64,000 bases of DNA from Sphingopyxis sp. BE259 (GCF_031457495.1 NZ_JAVDWM010000001.1:3522001-3586000), one strand, 5' to 3'; counted from the first letter of the stretch, positions 52,710 through 62,482 are shown. The notes: generated from the sequence alone by a model not told the origin. Program-made: numbers and translations.

Positions 52710-53405
52710 ATGATCAAAGTTGCCAGTTACAATATGCGCAAGGGCATCGGGCTCGACCGCCGCCGCGATCCCGGACGGGTGCTGTCGGTGCTCGGCGAAC
52801 TCGACGCCGACATCGTCGCGTTGCAAGAGGCCGACCGGCGGTTCGGCACCCGCGCCAGCGCGATCCCGCCACATATGTTCGACGAGCATAGCGACTATGT
52901 CCCGGTCGGGCTGACCGGACGCCCGCACAGCATCGGGTGGCACGGCAACGCGCTGCTGGTCCGCAAGGGCGCCGCGATCGAGGAAAGCCACGCGCTCCAC
53001 CTGCCGACGCTCGAACCGCGCGGGGCGGTCGCGGCGACGATCCGCATCGGCGATACCAGATTGCGGGTGGTCGGCATGCACCTCGACATTTCGGGGCTGC
53101 GGCGGCGGCAACAGGCGCGCGCAATCCTGAACCATGTCGCCGACGGCGAGGAGCTACCGACGATCCTGATGGGCGACTGCAACGAATGGCGCGCCACCGG
53201 CGGGTGCCTGCACGATTTCGGCGAGCGCCACCGGCTGGTCGACACCGGTCACAGCTTCCACAGCCGCCGCCCGGTCGCCAAACTCGACCGCATCTTTGCC
53301 TCACCCGACCTCGAAGCCATCGACGCCGGGGTGCACCGCAGCGCGCTCGCGGCGCGGGCGTCGGATCATCTGCCGATCTGGGCGCGGTTTAGGGCTGCGG
53401 GATAG
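52710..53405 (+). CDS. Endonuclease/exonuclease/phosphatase family protein
   Basis: 231 residues, cytosolic (no signal). The EEP core shows VASYNMRKGIGLDRRRDP, ALQEADRRFG (metal Glu), WHGNALLVRKGA, MHLDISGLRRRQQARAI, LMGDCNEWRA and the terminal ASDHLPIWARF. It follows the DUF2007 gene by 4 bases, so it is in the same operon. Unlike the EEP protein at 44330 it has no signal peptide. Its substrate is unknown. Confidence 0.9.
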   Translation: MIKVASYNMRKGIGLDRRRDPGRVLSVLGELDADIVALQEADRRFGTRASAIPPHMFDEHSDYVPVGLTGRPHSIGWHGNALLVRKGAAIEESHALHLPTLEPRGAVAATIRIGDTRLRVVGMHLDISGLRRRQQARAILNHVADGEELPTILMGDCNEWRATGGCLHDFGERHRLVDTGHSFHSRRPVAKLDRIFASPDLEAIDAGVHRSALAARASDHLPIWARFRAAG

Positions 53406-53426
53406 CAGCAGGATCGGATGTCTGCT

Positions 53427-54126
<700 letters not shown>

Positions 54127-54143
54127 TGACAAAGGGGGAAACT

Positions 54144-55613
54144 ATGACGTTCGCAAACAAGATTGCGGCGGGCGCCGGGGCCGTGGGCCTCGCGCTGTTC
54201 GCCGCGCTTCCTGTCTGGGCGCAGGAAGCGGCGACCGCGGTCGCCGCACCGGCCGCGCCGGCAGTTGAGGCGGCGGCGCCCGCCGCTTTCGTGCCCACCG
54301 CCGAGATGGTGAACAAGGGCGACGTGGCGTGGATGCTCGTCGCCTCGGCGTTGGTCCTGATGATGTCGGTGCCCGCGCTGGCGCTGTTCTATGGCGGCCT
54401 GGTCCGCGCCAAAAACATGCTGTCAGTGCTGATGCAGGTGCTGACGATCGTCTGCGTCGCGGCGCTCGTCTGGTTCAGCTGGGGCTATTCGATGGCCTTC
54501 ACCTCGACCGGCACGCCCTTCCCGTCGCTGTTCGGCGGGCTCGACAAGGCGTTCCTATCGGGCGTCGATGTGACGACCTTTGCCGCGACCTTCTCGAACG
54601 GGGTCTATCTCCCCGAATATGTCTTCGTGGTGTTCCAGATGACCTTCGCCTGCATCACGCCGGCGCTGATCGTCGGGGCGTTTGCGGAGCGCGTGAAGTT
54701 CACGCCGCTGATCATCTTCACGGTGCTGTGGCTGACGCTGGCCTATTTCCCGATCGCCCACATGGTGTGGTATTGGGCCGGACCGGACTTCCTGCATGCC
54801 GCACCGACCGACATGGGCCTGCTGTGGGGCTGGGGTGCGCTCGACTTTGCCGGCGGCACCGTCGTCCACATCAACGCTGGCATCGCCGGTCTGGTCGGCT
54901 GCCTCGTGATCGGTCCGCGCCTTGGCTACAACACAGAACCGATGCCGCCGCACAATCTGGTCATGACGATGATCGGCGCCTCCTTGCTGTGGATCGGCTG
55001 GTTCGGTTTCAACGCCGGTTCGGGCCTGGAAGCCAACGCCTTCGGCGCGCTGGCCTTCATCAACACGCTCGTTGCTACCGCTGCTGCGGGGGCGACCTGG
55101 GCGATCATCGAGCAGATCATCCACAAGAAACCCTCGCTCCTGGGCGGGGTTTCGGGTGTCGTCGCCGGTCTGGTCGCGATCACCCCGGCGGCGGGCTTTG
55201 CCCACCCCGGCACCGCGATCCTGCTCGGCGCCGTCGCCTCGCTGGGCTGCTTCTTCTTCGTCACCACGGTGAAGAAGAAACTCAAATATGACGACACGGC
55301 CGACGTGTTCGGCATCCACGCCGTCGGCGGCATCATCGGCGCGATCGGCACCGGCTTCGTCGCCAACCCGGCATGGGGCGGTCAGGGCTGGATCGATTAC
55401 ACCGCGCCCGTCGCCGTGGCCGGCGAGTTCGACCTGACCGGTCAGGTGATGACCCAGATCTGGGCCGTCGGCACCACCGTGCTGTGGACCGGCGTGGTCA
55501 GCGTGGTGCTGTTCCTCGGCCTCAAATATACCATCGGCCTGCGCCCGTCGAAGGACGTCGAGCAGGAAGGGCTCGACCTCGCAGAGCATGGCGAGCGCGC
55601 CTACAACTACTGA
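54144..55613 (+). CDS. amtB: Ammonium transporter AmtB
   Basis: 489 residues from the ATG at 54144, which follows AAAGGGGGA; an ATG at 54123 is too close to glnK. A cleaved signal and an alanine-rich lead precede eleven spans. Conserved stretches are PALALFYGGLVRAKNMLSVL, WYSMAF-like WGYSMAFTSTG, DFAGGTVVHINAGIAGL and GWFGFNAGSGLEAN; the pore His pair appears in VVHINAG and FGIHAVGG. GlnK blocks it when nitrogen is ample. Three stacked terminator-like hairpins follow. Confidence 0.96.
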   Translation: MTFANKIAAGAGAVGLALFAALPVWAQEAATAVAAPAAPAVEAAAPAAFVPTAEMVNKGDVAWMLVASALVLMMSVPALALFYGGLVRAKNMLSVLMQVLTIVCVAALVWFSWGYSMAFTSTGTPFPSLFGGLDKAFLSGVDVTTFAATFSNGVYLPEYVFVVFQMTFACITPALIVGAFAERVKFTPLIIFTVLWLTLAYFPIAHMVWYWAGPDFLHAAPTDMGLLWGWGALDFAGGTVVHINAGIAGLVGCLVIGPRLGYNTEPMPPHNLVMTMIGASLLWIGWFGFNAGSGLEANAFGALAFINTLVATAAAGATWAIIEQIIHKKPSLLGGVSGVVAGLVAITPAAGFAHPGTAILLGAVASLGCFFFVTTVKKKLKYDDTADVFGIHAVGGIIGAIGTGFVANPAWGGQGWIDYTAPVAVAGEFDLTGQVMTQIWAVGTTVLWTGVVSVVLFLGLKYTIGLRPSKDVEQEGLDLAEHGERAYNY

Positions 55614-55701
55614 TTACACGAGACAGGATACCCGTCGCCGCACGTCTCTCCTTTCAAAAGACGGCGGCGGGATCCTCACCAGGTTCCTCCTGCGAACCAC
55701 T

Positions 55702-55730
55702 GGCCGGGGCTTGTCCCCGGCCATTTTTTT
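55702..55730 (+). terminator. Rho-independent terminator of amtB
   Basis: GGCCGGGG, loop CTTGT, CCCCGGCC followed by ATTTTTTT. It is the first and best-paired of three similar hairpins after amtB. Confidence 0.85.
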
Positions 55731-55834
55731 GATTGTGGCCAAATTGGCCACGGGCCAGGGGTTTATCCCCGGCCATTTTTTTGATTGTGGCCAAATTGGC
55801 CACGGGCCAGGGGTTTATCCCCGGCCATTTTTTT
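55731..55834. repeat. 52-bp tandem repeat carrying further terminator hairpins
   Basis: Two identical 52-base units starting GATTGTGGCCAAATTGGCCA (55731 and 55783). Each has a GTGGCCAA-A-TTGGCCAC palindrome and a second hairpin (GGCCAGGGG, TTTAT, CCCCGGCC) with a T-run. The half-unit before them is the amtB terminator, so the block probably grew by duplication of that terminator. Confidence 0.9.
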
Positions 55835-56003
55835 GGCCTGCGACGCCGCACGCTTGCATTCGGCTACTGTGGCCGCCGCGCAACAGCTCTCGGTAATTTT
55901 GTTGCGCGGGATTCGCGGACCATTGCGAATTGCCCCGGACAGGCGCACCTCTTGCGGCGCGACGCGGCAACATAGCCGCGCGCGTTACAGAGAGGATATC
56001 ACC

Positions 56004-58373
56004 ATGCATGCTCGCACTATGCTGCTGGCCGGGCTTTCGACGCTCGCGCTGGTTCCTGTTGCCACGCCCGCGCTCGCCCAAGAGGCCGGCGCCGCCGACG
56101 ACGACAGCAACATCATCATCGTCACCGCGACCAAACGCGACGCCAATCTTCAGGACATTCCCTTCTCGATCAACGCCCAGACGGCCGAGGACATCCAGAA
56201 ATCGGGCGCCGTGACGCTGGAGGATCTGTCACGCAACGTCGCGGGTCTGTCGGTCCAGAACCTCGGGCCCGGTCAGAGCCAGGTGTCGGTGCGCGGCGTG
56301 TCCGCCGGGCAGGTCGTGCGCGACCAGCCGGGGGTCAAGGAACAGGTCGGGGTGTATCTCGACGAAAGTGTGATCTCGCTGTCGCTGTTCACCCCCGACG
56401 TCGATCTGTACGACCTCAACCGCGTCGAAACGCTGCGCGGGCCGCAGGGGACGTTGTTCGGGTCGGGTTCGGTCGGCGGCACCATCCGCTATATCACCAA
56501 CCAGCCCAAGATCGGGGTGATGGAGGGCAGCGTGGAGGCGAACCTCAACCTCGTCGATGGCGACGATATCGGCGGCCATCTGAAGGGCGCCGTGAACATC
56601 CCGATGGGCGACACCGCAGCGATCCGCGCCGTCGGCTATTACACCCGCTACGGCGGCTTCATCAACGCGGTCGGCCCGGCGGGCGGCGACGATGTCAACA
56701 GCGGCGAACGCTATGGCGGCCGCCTCGCGCTGACCTTTGAACCCAGCGACAATTTCTCGATCACCCCGCGCGTGGTGTATCAAAAGATCACCGCCGACGG
56801 CTTCAACCGCCAGGACATCTACAACCTCTACGGCAACCGCTTCACGACGACGCGGCCGCAGGTCACCTATGACGAGCGCGAGCAATATCTGTTGCTGCGT
56901 GAGGGGTTCGAGGATGAAACGCTGATCGCCGACCTGAACGTCAATGTCGGCCTTGGCGGTGCCAAGCTGACCTCGGTGACCAGCTATATCAACCGCGACA
57001 TCCTGGTCAGCCGCGACGCCAGCGCGCTCACCGGGTCGGTGTCGGTCGATCTTGGCTATCCCGACGCCGGGGTGCTGCTGCCCTCGAACCTGCTCGATAC
57101 CACCGACCTCAAAACCTGGTCGCAGGAGCTGCGGCTTGCGTCGGACAATGACAGCCCGTTCCAGTGGGTCGTCGGCGCCTTTTATTCGAAAGTCGACCGC
57201 GTCTATACCCAGACGCTGCCGACCCCGGGCTATGACGCGGTCACCGATGCCACGCTCGGCGCCGGCACCTCGGCAGCGGTCGCCAACGGCTTTGCTGCCA
57301 ATTCGCCGTACAACGCCTTCCTGCCCTACGACATCAAGCAGTTCGCGCTGTTCGGCGAGGTCAGCTACGACCTCAGCGAAGCCTTCACCGCCACGGCGGG
57401 CGGGCGCTATTACGACTTCAAGGAAACGCGCAGCTTCAAATCGGGCGGCCTGTTCGCCAATGGCGACAACCGCACCGACAGCACCAAGTCGAGCGGCTTC
57501 ACCCCGCGCTTCCTGCTGTCCTACGACCTCAGCGATGCGGTGACGGTCAACGCGCAGGCGTCGAAGGGCTTCCGCCTCGGCGGGGTCAATGATCCGCTCA
57601 ACCTGCCGCTCTGTTCGCCCGCCGATGCCGCATTGTTCGGCGGCTTCCAGGATTATGACGACGAATCGCTGTGGAACTACGAGCTTGGCGTGAAATCGCA
57701 GGGCCGCGGCTTCACCTTCAACGCCGCGGGCTTCTACAACGACATCAAGAACCTGCAAGTCACGCTCGATGCCGGCAGCTGTTCGTCGCGTGTCGTGTTC
57801 AACGTGCCCAAGGCGCATTCGATGGGGGTCGAATTCGAACTCGGCCTGTCACCCGCCGACGGGCTCGACTTCAACCTGTCGGGTAGCCTGATCGAGGCCG
57901 AATTCGATTCGACGCTGCCTGGCGTGCTGGCCGCGACGACCGGGATCCGCGAAGGCAACCGTCTGCCGTCGGTACCCAAATTCCAGCTGTCGGCGTCGGG
58001 CAGCTATGAATGGCCGATCGGCGATACGGCGAACATGTATGTCGCCGCATCATTCCAGCATGTCGGCACCCGCTTCACCCAGCCGGCCGACCAGGAAAAC
58101 AATCCGCGGACCTTCGTCCACGGGCTGCCATTCGGCGGCGCTCCGGCGGGCGCATCGACGACGGTCGACCTGCAATTGCCCGACTATCAGCTGGTCAATC
58201 TCAGCGCCGGGGTCGACTTCGACAACGGCCTGTCGCTGATCGCTTACGTCAACAATCTGTTCGACGAAAATGCGCTGCTGTCGTTCGATCGCGAACGCGG
58301 CGGGCGCGCGCGCCTCGGCTATACGGTCGGCCAGCCGCGCACCTTTGGCATCACCGCGCGCAAGACGTTCTAG
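56004..58373 (+). CDS. TonB-dependent outer-membrane receptor
   Basis: 789 residues from the ATG at 56004, which follows AGAGAGGA. A signal peptide ends near ATPALAQ; a TonB-box-like NIIIVTATKRDANLQDIP and a plug domain (VSVRGVSAGQVVRDQPGVKE, then LRGPQGTLFGSGSVGGTI) follow. The barrel ends with RTFGITARKTF. It resembles receptors annotated as CirA/OmpA-type in sphingomonads that import plant or aromatic compounds, but no substrate is indicated by neighbours. It differs in sequence from the receptor at 3174. Confidence 0.93.
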   Translation: MHARTMLLAGLSTLALVPVATPALAQEAGAADDDSNIIIVTATKRDANLQDIPFSINAQTAEDIQKSGAVTLEDLSRNVAGLSVQNLGPGQSQVSVRGVSAGQVVRDQPGVKEQVGVYLDESVISLSLFTPDVDLYDLNRVETLRGPQGTLFGSGSVGGTIRYITNQPKIGVMEGSVEANLNLVDGDDIGGHLKGAVNIPMGDTAAIRAVGYYTRYGGFINAVGPAGGDDVNSGERYGGRLALTFEPSDNFSITPRVVYQKITADGFNRQDIYNLYGNRFTTTRPQVTYDEREQYLLLREGFEDETLIADLNVNVGLGGAKLTSVTSYINRDILVSRDASALTGSVSVDLGYPDAGVLLPSNLLDTTDLKTWSQELRLASDNDSPFQWVVGAFYSKVDRVYTQTLPTPGYDAVTDATLGAGTSAAVANGFAANSPYNAFLPYDIKQFALFGEVSYDLSEAFTATAGGRYYDFKETRSFKSGGLFANGDNRTDSTKSSGFTPRFLLSYDLSDAVTVNAQASKGFRLGGVNDPLNLPLCSPADAALFGGFQDYDDESLWNYELGVKSQGRGFTFNAAGFYNDIKNLQVTLDAGSCSSRVVFNVPKAHSMGVEFELGLSPADGLDFNLSGSLIEAEFDSTLPGVLAATTGIREGNRLPSVPKFQLSASGSYEWPIGDTANMYVAASFQHVGTRFTQPADQENNPRTFVHGLPFGGAPAGASTTVDLQLPDYQLVNLSAGVDFDNGLSLIAYVNNLFDENALLSFDRERGGRARLGYTVGQPRTFGITARKTF

Positions 58374-58385
58374 GACCAGGAAAGG

Positions 58386-58418
58386 GGCCGGTTCGGGTGC
58401 GAACCGGTGCCTTTTTTG
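58386..58418 (+). terminator. Rho-independent terminator of the TonB receptor
   Basis: CCGGTTCG, loop GGTG, CGAACCGG followed by TGCCTTTTTTG. It lies just past the receptor stop at 58373. Confidence 0.88.
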
Positions 58419-58439
58419 CTGCACGCTGCACTGCACAAT

Positions 58440-58570
58440 ATTTAGGCAACTCTGCCGCAATTTTAGGCCTTTTCAACATGACATTAATATGGCATTCATT
58501 GCGTCAACAGTTTCAGGAGGGGAGAGCCTGAAAGGCTGGGCCGGGACGCAAGTCCCGGCCCTCTTTTTTT
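58440..58570 (+). ncRNA. Possible small RNA
   Basis: Between the receptor terminator and the convergent 58607 gene lies a second complete terminator, preceded by an AT-richer stretch and a small hairpin (AGCC-TGAAA-GGCT). Only a 17-codon ORF (MTLIWHSLRQQFQEGRA) fits here. A second terminator with no gene before it suggests a short independent transcript. The 5' end is a guess. Confidence 0.35.
58538..58570 (+). terminator. Second rho-independent terminator
   Basis: A 10-bp stem GGGCCGGGAC/GTCCCGGCCC with a GCAA tetraloop, then TCTTTTTTT. It points in the + direction, with no + strand gene between it and the previous terminator. Confidence 0.85.
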
Positions 58571-58606
58571 GCGCGCCGGATAGGCTGCCCGTAAAAAAGC
58601 CTGATT

Positions 58607-59092
58607 TCAGGATTTTCTCTCAAAGCGCAGCGCCGCAAAGCCGCGCCAGCTGCTGTCATCCTTTAACACCGAATCGGTGACGATCATCCGATCGGACGCT
58701 TCGAGCACGTAGGTCGAGCGACCGATTTCGACGTCGGCGCTGCCCCACAGATTGTGCCATTCCGACCCCGAAACGCGCCCGCCGATCGGCCGTGTTCGGC
58801 CGTCCTTATCGGTCCAGCGGCCGCTCACCCGCCCTTTGGCATCGACACGGTAAGTCGCCTCGGCCGCATAGGCGATCGGCGGCGTTCCCGGCACCGCCAA
58901 TTGATAGGCGAGCACCGTCGCGCTGCCATCGGGCGCCGCCTTGATCACCAGCGTTGCCGTCGCTGCCTTGCCGAAGGCGGTCCCTTCGCCGGTCCACGTC
59001 CCGTGCCAGGCGGCGAGCGATGGCGCCAGGTCCTCCGCCGCCGCGGGGGCCGCGGCCGCCAGCATCGCCGCGACGACCCAGCGCGCCGTCAT
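58607..59092 (-). CDS. Secreted protein of unknown function
   Basis: 161 residues. A signal peptide (MTARWVVAAMLAAAAPAAAE) precedes a mature beta-rich domain with GTWTGEGTAFGKAATATLVI and VSGRWTDKDGRTRPIGGRVS. No known domain is recognised. The start ATG overlaps the stop of the VOC gene (ATGA, 59089-59092), so they share an operon. Confidence 0.8.
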   Translation of the reverse strand: MTARWVVAAMLAAAAPAAAEDLAPSLAAWHGTWTGEGTAFGKAATATLVIKAAPDGSATVLAYQLAVPGTPPIAYAAEATYRVDAKGRVSGRWTDKDGRTRPIGGRVSGSEWHNLWGSADVEIGRSTYVLEASDRMIVTDSVLKDDSSWRGFAALRFERKS

Positions 59093-59463
59093 GCCGCCAT
59101 TTCCGATCGCGAGAACATGAAGGGATTGCCGTCGGGATCATAGAAAGTGATCAGCTTTACCAGCCCCGGGATATGCTGGATGTCGCCGTCCTGCCGCACC
59201 CCCTCAGCATCGAGATGCGCTTTGGCCGCATCGATGTCCACCACTTCGAATACATTGGTCGCGCCTCCGCCCTGCACGACCGCCTCGACCTGGCTCAGCC
59301 CGATATTGACCCCCGCCATCGGGGTCGCGAGTTCGCACCAGCCGATCTCGTCGGCGCGGTAGAGCAATTTGCAGTGCATGACGCGCTCGTACCAGGCGAT
59401 CGACGCGGTCATGTCGGTCACCCCCATCGAACAGGTCAGCTCGGATCCGATTTCGAGTGTCAT
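59089..59463 (-). CDS. VOC-family (glyoxalase/bleomycin resistance-like) protein
   Basis: 124 residues in one vicinal-oxygen-chelate module. The pattern is clear: TCSMGVTDMTASIAWYERVM, then GWCELATPMAGVNIGLSQVE, FEVVDIDAAKAHLDAEGV and the end ITFYDPDGNPFMFSR with the conserved Asp-Pro-Asp-Gly. Members can be dioxygenases, isomerases or resistance proteins; the substrate is unknown. It is divergent from a winged-helix regulator gene and translationally coupled to the next gene. Confidence 0.93.
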   Translation of the reverse strand: MTLEIGSELTCSMGVTDMTASIAWYERVMHCKLLYRADEIGWCELATPMAGVNIGLSQVEAVVQGGGATNVFEVVDIDAAKAHLDAEGVRQDGDIQHIPGLVKLITFYDPDGNPFMFSRSEMAA

Positions 59464-59524
59464 GCCATTCCTCCCACACCCATCACGCTTGCCTCATTGG
59501 TCCGGTTTGTATAGTTACTTGCAA

Positions 59525-60064
59525 ATGCCGTCAAGCACGCCCGACCCGCTGCTGATCCAGCTTGGCAGCCACCGCTGGCTGGTGCCGTTGCTCGCCGATC
59601 TGGCGGCGCATCGCGGCGCGCGTTTCGTCGAGATGATCCACCGGCTGGGGCTATCCCGCGACAGCCTGACGCGCACGCTGGAAGCCGCGGCGACGATCGG
59701 CTGGGTGCAGCGCAATCCGGGTCACGGTCACCCGTTACGCCCCGAATATATCCTTACGGAAGCAGGCGCCGCCGCCGCCGCGCGCGCCGCGACGATCAAC
59801 GAAGCGCAGGTGGCGATCGGCCTGCCGCCCGGCGCCGCAACGCGCTGGACGCTGCCGCTGGTGGCAGGAATCGGCGCGGGCCACGACCGCTTCAACGCCC
59901 TGTCGCGGCTGCTCGCCCCCGCCACCCCGCGCGCGCTGTCGCAGGGGCTGTCGGTGCTGGGCGCACATGGACTGGTAAACCGCGCGGTGCTGGATGGGCG
60001 ACCGCCAAGCAGTCGCTACGACCTTACCGGGCGAGGACAGGTGCTGGCGGGAGCGTGCCGCTGA
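59525..60064 (+). CDS. Winged-helix regulator with two HxlR/MarR-like domains in one chain
   Basis: 179 residues from the ATG at 59525; longer frames overlap the VOC gene. It has two winged-helix modules. Repeat 1 runs from RWLVPLLA (17-24) to YILTEAG (75-81), repeat 2 from RWTLPLVA (107-114) to YDLTGRG (165-171), and the Arg-to-Tyr spacing is 58 residues in both. Single HxlR proteins are usually about 110-130 residues. The two repeats may bind DNA as an intramolecular dimer. It is divergent from the VOC gene and probably controls it. Confidence 0.88.
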   Translation: MPSSTPDPLLIQLGSHRWLVPLLADLAAHRGARFVEMIHRLGLSRDSLTRTLEAAATIGWVQRNPGHGHPLRPEYILTEAGAAAAARAATINEAQVAIGLPPGAATRWTLPLVAGIGAGHDRFNALSRLLAPATPRALSQGLSVLGAHGLVNRAVLDGRPPSSRYDLTGRGQVLAGACR

Positions 60065-60081
60065 TTGCGACGAGTAGCAGA

Positions 60082-60639
60082 CTAGCTACACGCGCCGGTG
60101 CGCTCGGCAATCACGCTGATCGTCAGCTTGTTCATCGTCGCCTGCGCCTGCTTCATCTGCTCCGCCTCTTCGGGCGCCATCGACGCCAGCACCGAATCGG
60201 GGAGTTCGAGCTTGATCTGCCCGTTGATATCGACGCGATCGCTCGACACTGCGCCGCTATAGGCAATGTCGAAACTGCCGCCCGCCGCGCGTTCGGGATC
60301 GGTCGGGCAACTCAGCTTGCCACTGAACGCATTGCCCTGCCGCGGTGCGGCGTCGAGCGAACAGCCCTCGGCCATGCCCAGATGTTGGCGTACCAGCATC
60401 TCGGGAACATCCTCGCCATAACCGGCAACGAGGCAAAAGCCGTCCTGCTCGTCTCTGGCAATCTTGCTGGCCAAGGGCATTCCGCCCTGCATGTCGCCGC
60501 CGATCGACACCTTATATTGACCGGGCAGCAGCGTCGCGGGTGCCTCGCTCGCCGGATCGCGCGCCTCGGTGCAGCCCGAAAGCGCCAGACCGGTCGCCAC
60601 GACAAGCGCCGCCGCTGCGGTGCGAAACAGTAAAGCCAC
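60082..60639 (-). CDS. DUF3617 lipoprotein
   Basis: 185 residues. The N-terminus has a lipobox LALSGCTE with Cys at about residue 23, so it is a predicted lipoprotein. The mature DUF3617 domain shows LLPGQYKVSIGGDMQGG, FCLVAGYGEDVPEMLVRQHL, a pair of cysteines in GCSLDAAP and KLSCPTDPER, and KLTISVIAERTGAC at the end. The family has no proven function. Confidence 0.9.
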   Translation of the reverse strand: MALLFRTAAAALVVATGLALSGCTEARDPASEAPATLLPGQYKVSIGGDMQGGMPLASKIARDEQDGFCLVAGYGEDVPEMLVRQHLGMAEGCSLDAAPRQGNAFSGKLSCPTDPERAAGGSFDIAYSGAVSSDRVDINGQIKLELPDSVLASMAPEEAEQMKQAQATMNKLTISVIAERTGACS

Positions 60640-60701
60640 GCTGAAACTCCCCCATGCCCGTGCACAGCAGACTTAGCGGACATTCTATGCAAATTCGTAA
60701 A

Positions 60702-62294
60702 TCAGCGCGCCGAAAGCGCCGCCTTCACGAACTCCGCTGCGCGTTCGCCGATCATGATGCTCGGCGCATTGGTGTTGCCCGACACCAACCGCGGCATGAT
60801 GCTGGCGTCGGCGACCCACAGACCGTCGATGCCGTTCAGCTTCAGCGTCGGGTCGACCACCGCGCCCGCATCGCTGCCCATGCGGCACGTTCCGACGGGG
60901 TGATAGACGGTGTCGGCGCGGCTGCGGATCAGCGCGTCAAGCGCGGCATCGTCGTCGAGGTTCACCGGGTGCCGATCGCTCCCCGCATAGTCCGCCAGCG
61001 GCGGCGCGGCGACGATCCGGTGCATCATCCGCACCCCGGCCCTTAGGGTCACCATGTCGCGCGCGTCGGTCAGAAAGCCCGGATCGATCGCGGGCGCTGC
61101 CGCGGCATCGCCCGACGCCAGCCGCACCGTGCCGCGGCTTTCGGGGCGCAGCACGCAGGCATGGCACGAAAAGCCGTGGCCCTTGACCTTGGTCCGCCCA
61201 TGATCCTCCAGCATCGCGGGGACGAAATGATATTGGATGTCGGGCGCGGGCAGATCGGGATGCGATTTCCAGAACCCCCCCGCCTCGGCAAAGCAGGTGG
61301 TCATGATGCCGGTGCGCTTCAGCCGGTGCTCAATAACCGCCTTCGCCATCCGCCAGGTGCCCGACAGGCTGCTACCGAGCGGGTCGGCCGACCGTGTTTC
61401 CCAGCTCGACACATAATCGATATGGTCCTGCAGATTGTCGCCGACCGCGGCGCGGTCGAGCGTCACCGCGATCCCCTTGTCGGCCAGATGTTCCGCCGGG
61501 CCGATCCCCGACAGCATCAAGATCTGGGGCGATCCGAACGCCCCCGCCGAAAGCACGACCCCGCCGCGCGCGCGCAGTATTTCCTGCCGCCCGCGGCGGC
61601 GGATCATCACCCCGGTCGCGCGGCCATCCTCGACGATGATCTTTTCGACCAGCGCCCCGGTCCGGATGTCCAGATTGGCGCGCCCGCGCAGCGGCTCGAC
61701 ATAGGCGCGCGCCGCCGACCAGCGTTCACCGCCCTTTTGGGTCACCTGATACAGCCCGAACCCTTCGTTGTTCGGTGCGTTGAAATCGCCGGTGCGCGGC
61801 AGTTGCAGCGCGGCGGCGCTTTCGATGAAACGGCGGCTGGTCACATTGGGCCAGCGCTGGTCCATGACATTCAGCGGGCCTTCGTGCCCATGAAATTCAT
61901 CGCCGCCGCGCTCATTGCCCTCGCTGCGCTTGAAATATGGCAGCACGTCGGCATAGCCCCACCCGGTCGCCCCCAGCGCCGCCCACTGATCGTAATCAAA
62001 GGCATGGCCGCGGATATAGACCATCGCGTTGATCGCGCTCGACCCGCCCAGCCCGCGCCCGCGCGGCTGATAACCGATGCGACCATTCAATCCCGGTTGC
62101 GGCAGCGTTTCATAACGGTAGTTCGACTTTTCGGGGATGAAGGGCATGAACCCCGGCGTCTTGATCCGCACATCGTCGTTCGTCCCGCCGGCCTCGACCA
62201 GACACACCGTCCGCGTGCCATCCTCGGCCAGCCTTCCGGCCGCCGCGCTTCCCGCGCTACCGCCGCCGATGACGATGATGTCGAATTGATCCAT
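60702..62294 (-). CDS. GMC-family FAD oxidoreductase (choline dehydrogenase-like)
   Basis: 530 residues from the ATG at 62294; a longer start at 62330 adds a poor N-terminus. The GMC fold shows DIIVIGGGSAGSAAAGRLAE (4-23), RGRGLGGSSAINAMVYIRGH (about 83-102) and a C-terminal catalytic region with VYHPVGTCRMGSDAGAVVDP and SGNTNAPSIMIGERAAEFV. It oxidises an alcohol with FAD; choline is a guess by family. It is not next to betaine genes. Confidence 0.92.
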   Translation of the reverse strand: MDQFDIIVIGGGSAGSAAAGRLAEDGTRTVCLVEAGGTNDDVRIKTPGFMPFIPEKSNYRYETLPQPGLNGRIGYQPRGRGLGGSSAINAMVYIRGHAFDYDQWAALGATGWGYADVLPYFKRSEGNERGGDEFHGHEGPLNVMDQRWPNVTSRRFIESAAALQLPRTGDFNAPNNEGFGLYQVTQKGGERWSAARAYVEPLRGRANLDIRTGALVEKIIVEDGRATGVMIRRRGRQEILRARGGVVLSAGAFGSPQILMLSGIGPAEHLADKGIAVTLDRAAVGDNLQDHIDYVSSWETRSADPLGSSLSGTWRMAKAVIEHRLKRTGIMTTCFAEAGGFWKSHPDLPAPDIQYHFVPAMLEDHGRTKVKGHGFSCHACVLRPESRGTVRLASGDAAAAPAIDPGFLTDARDMVTLRAGVRMMHRIVAAPPLADYAGSDRHPVNLDDDAALDALIRSRADTVYHPVGTCRMGSDAGAVVDPTLKLNGIDGLWVADASIMPRLVSGNTNAPSIMIGERAAEFVKAALSAR

Positions 62295-62374
62295 ATCCGC
62301 CGCTCCCCTCGCCACCGGTTCGGTGGTCAATCGGGACTTACATGAATGTCATTAAGCGGTGTGGCAACCCCTCT

Positions 62375-62448
62375 CCGTTCGTGTCGAGCGAAGTCGAGAC
62401 ACGTCTGCGCCCGCCTTCGCGTGTCTCGACTTCGCTCGACACGAACGG
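62375..62448. repeat. Intergenic palindromic repeat, family B copy 3
   Basis: CCGTTCGTGTCGAGCGAAGT...GTGTC and the matching right arm GACACGAACGG with a spacer near TCTGCGCCCGCCTTCGC. It matches 10278-10356 closely. Confidence 0.88.
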
Positions 62449-62482
62449 GCATCCAGGATGCCCTACGCCGTCGCCCGATCGT

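Larger units (their letters stand above)
55614..56003. other. Gap after amtB: stacked terminators and TonB-receptor leader
   Basis: No gene. From 55702 to 55834 it holds terminator hairpins and a 52-bp tandem repeat. From about 55835 to 56003 is the leader of the next TonB receptor; no clear promoter or fold could be picked out. AGAGAGGA before 56004 is the ribosome site. Confidence 0.6.

Noticed and set aside
55731..55834. Direct repeats considered as a CRISPR array
   Set aside because: The 52-base units are contiguous with no spacers, and they carry terminator hairpins.
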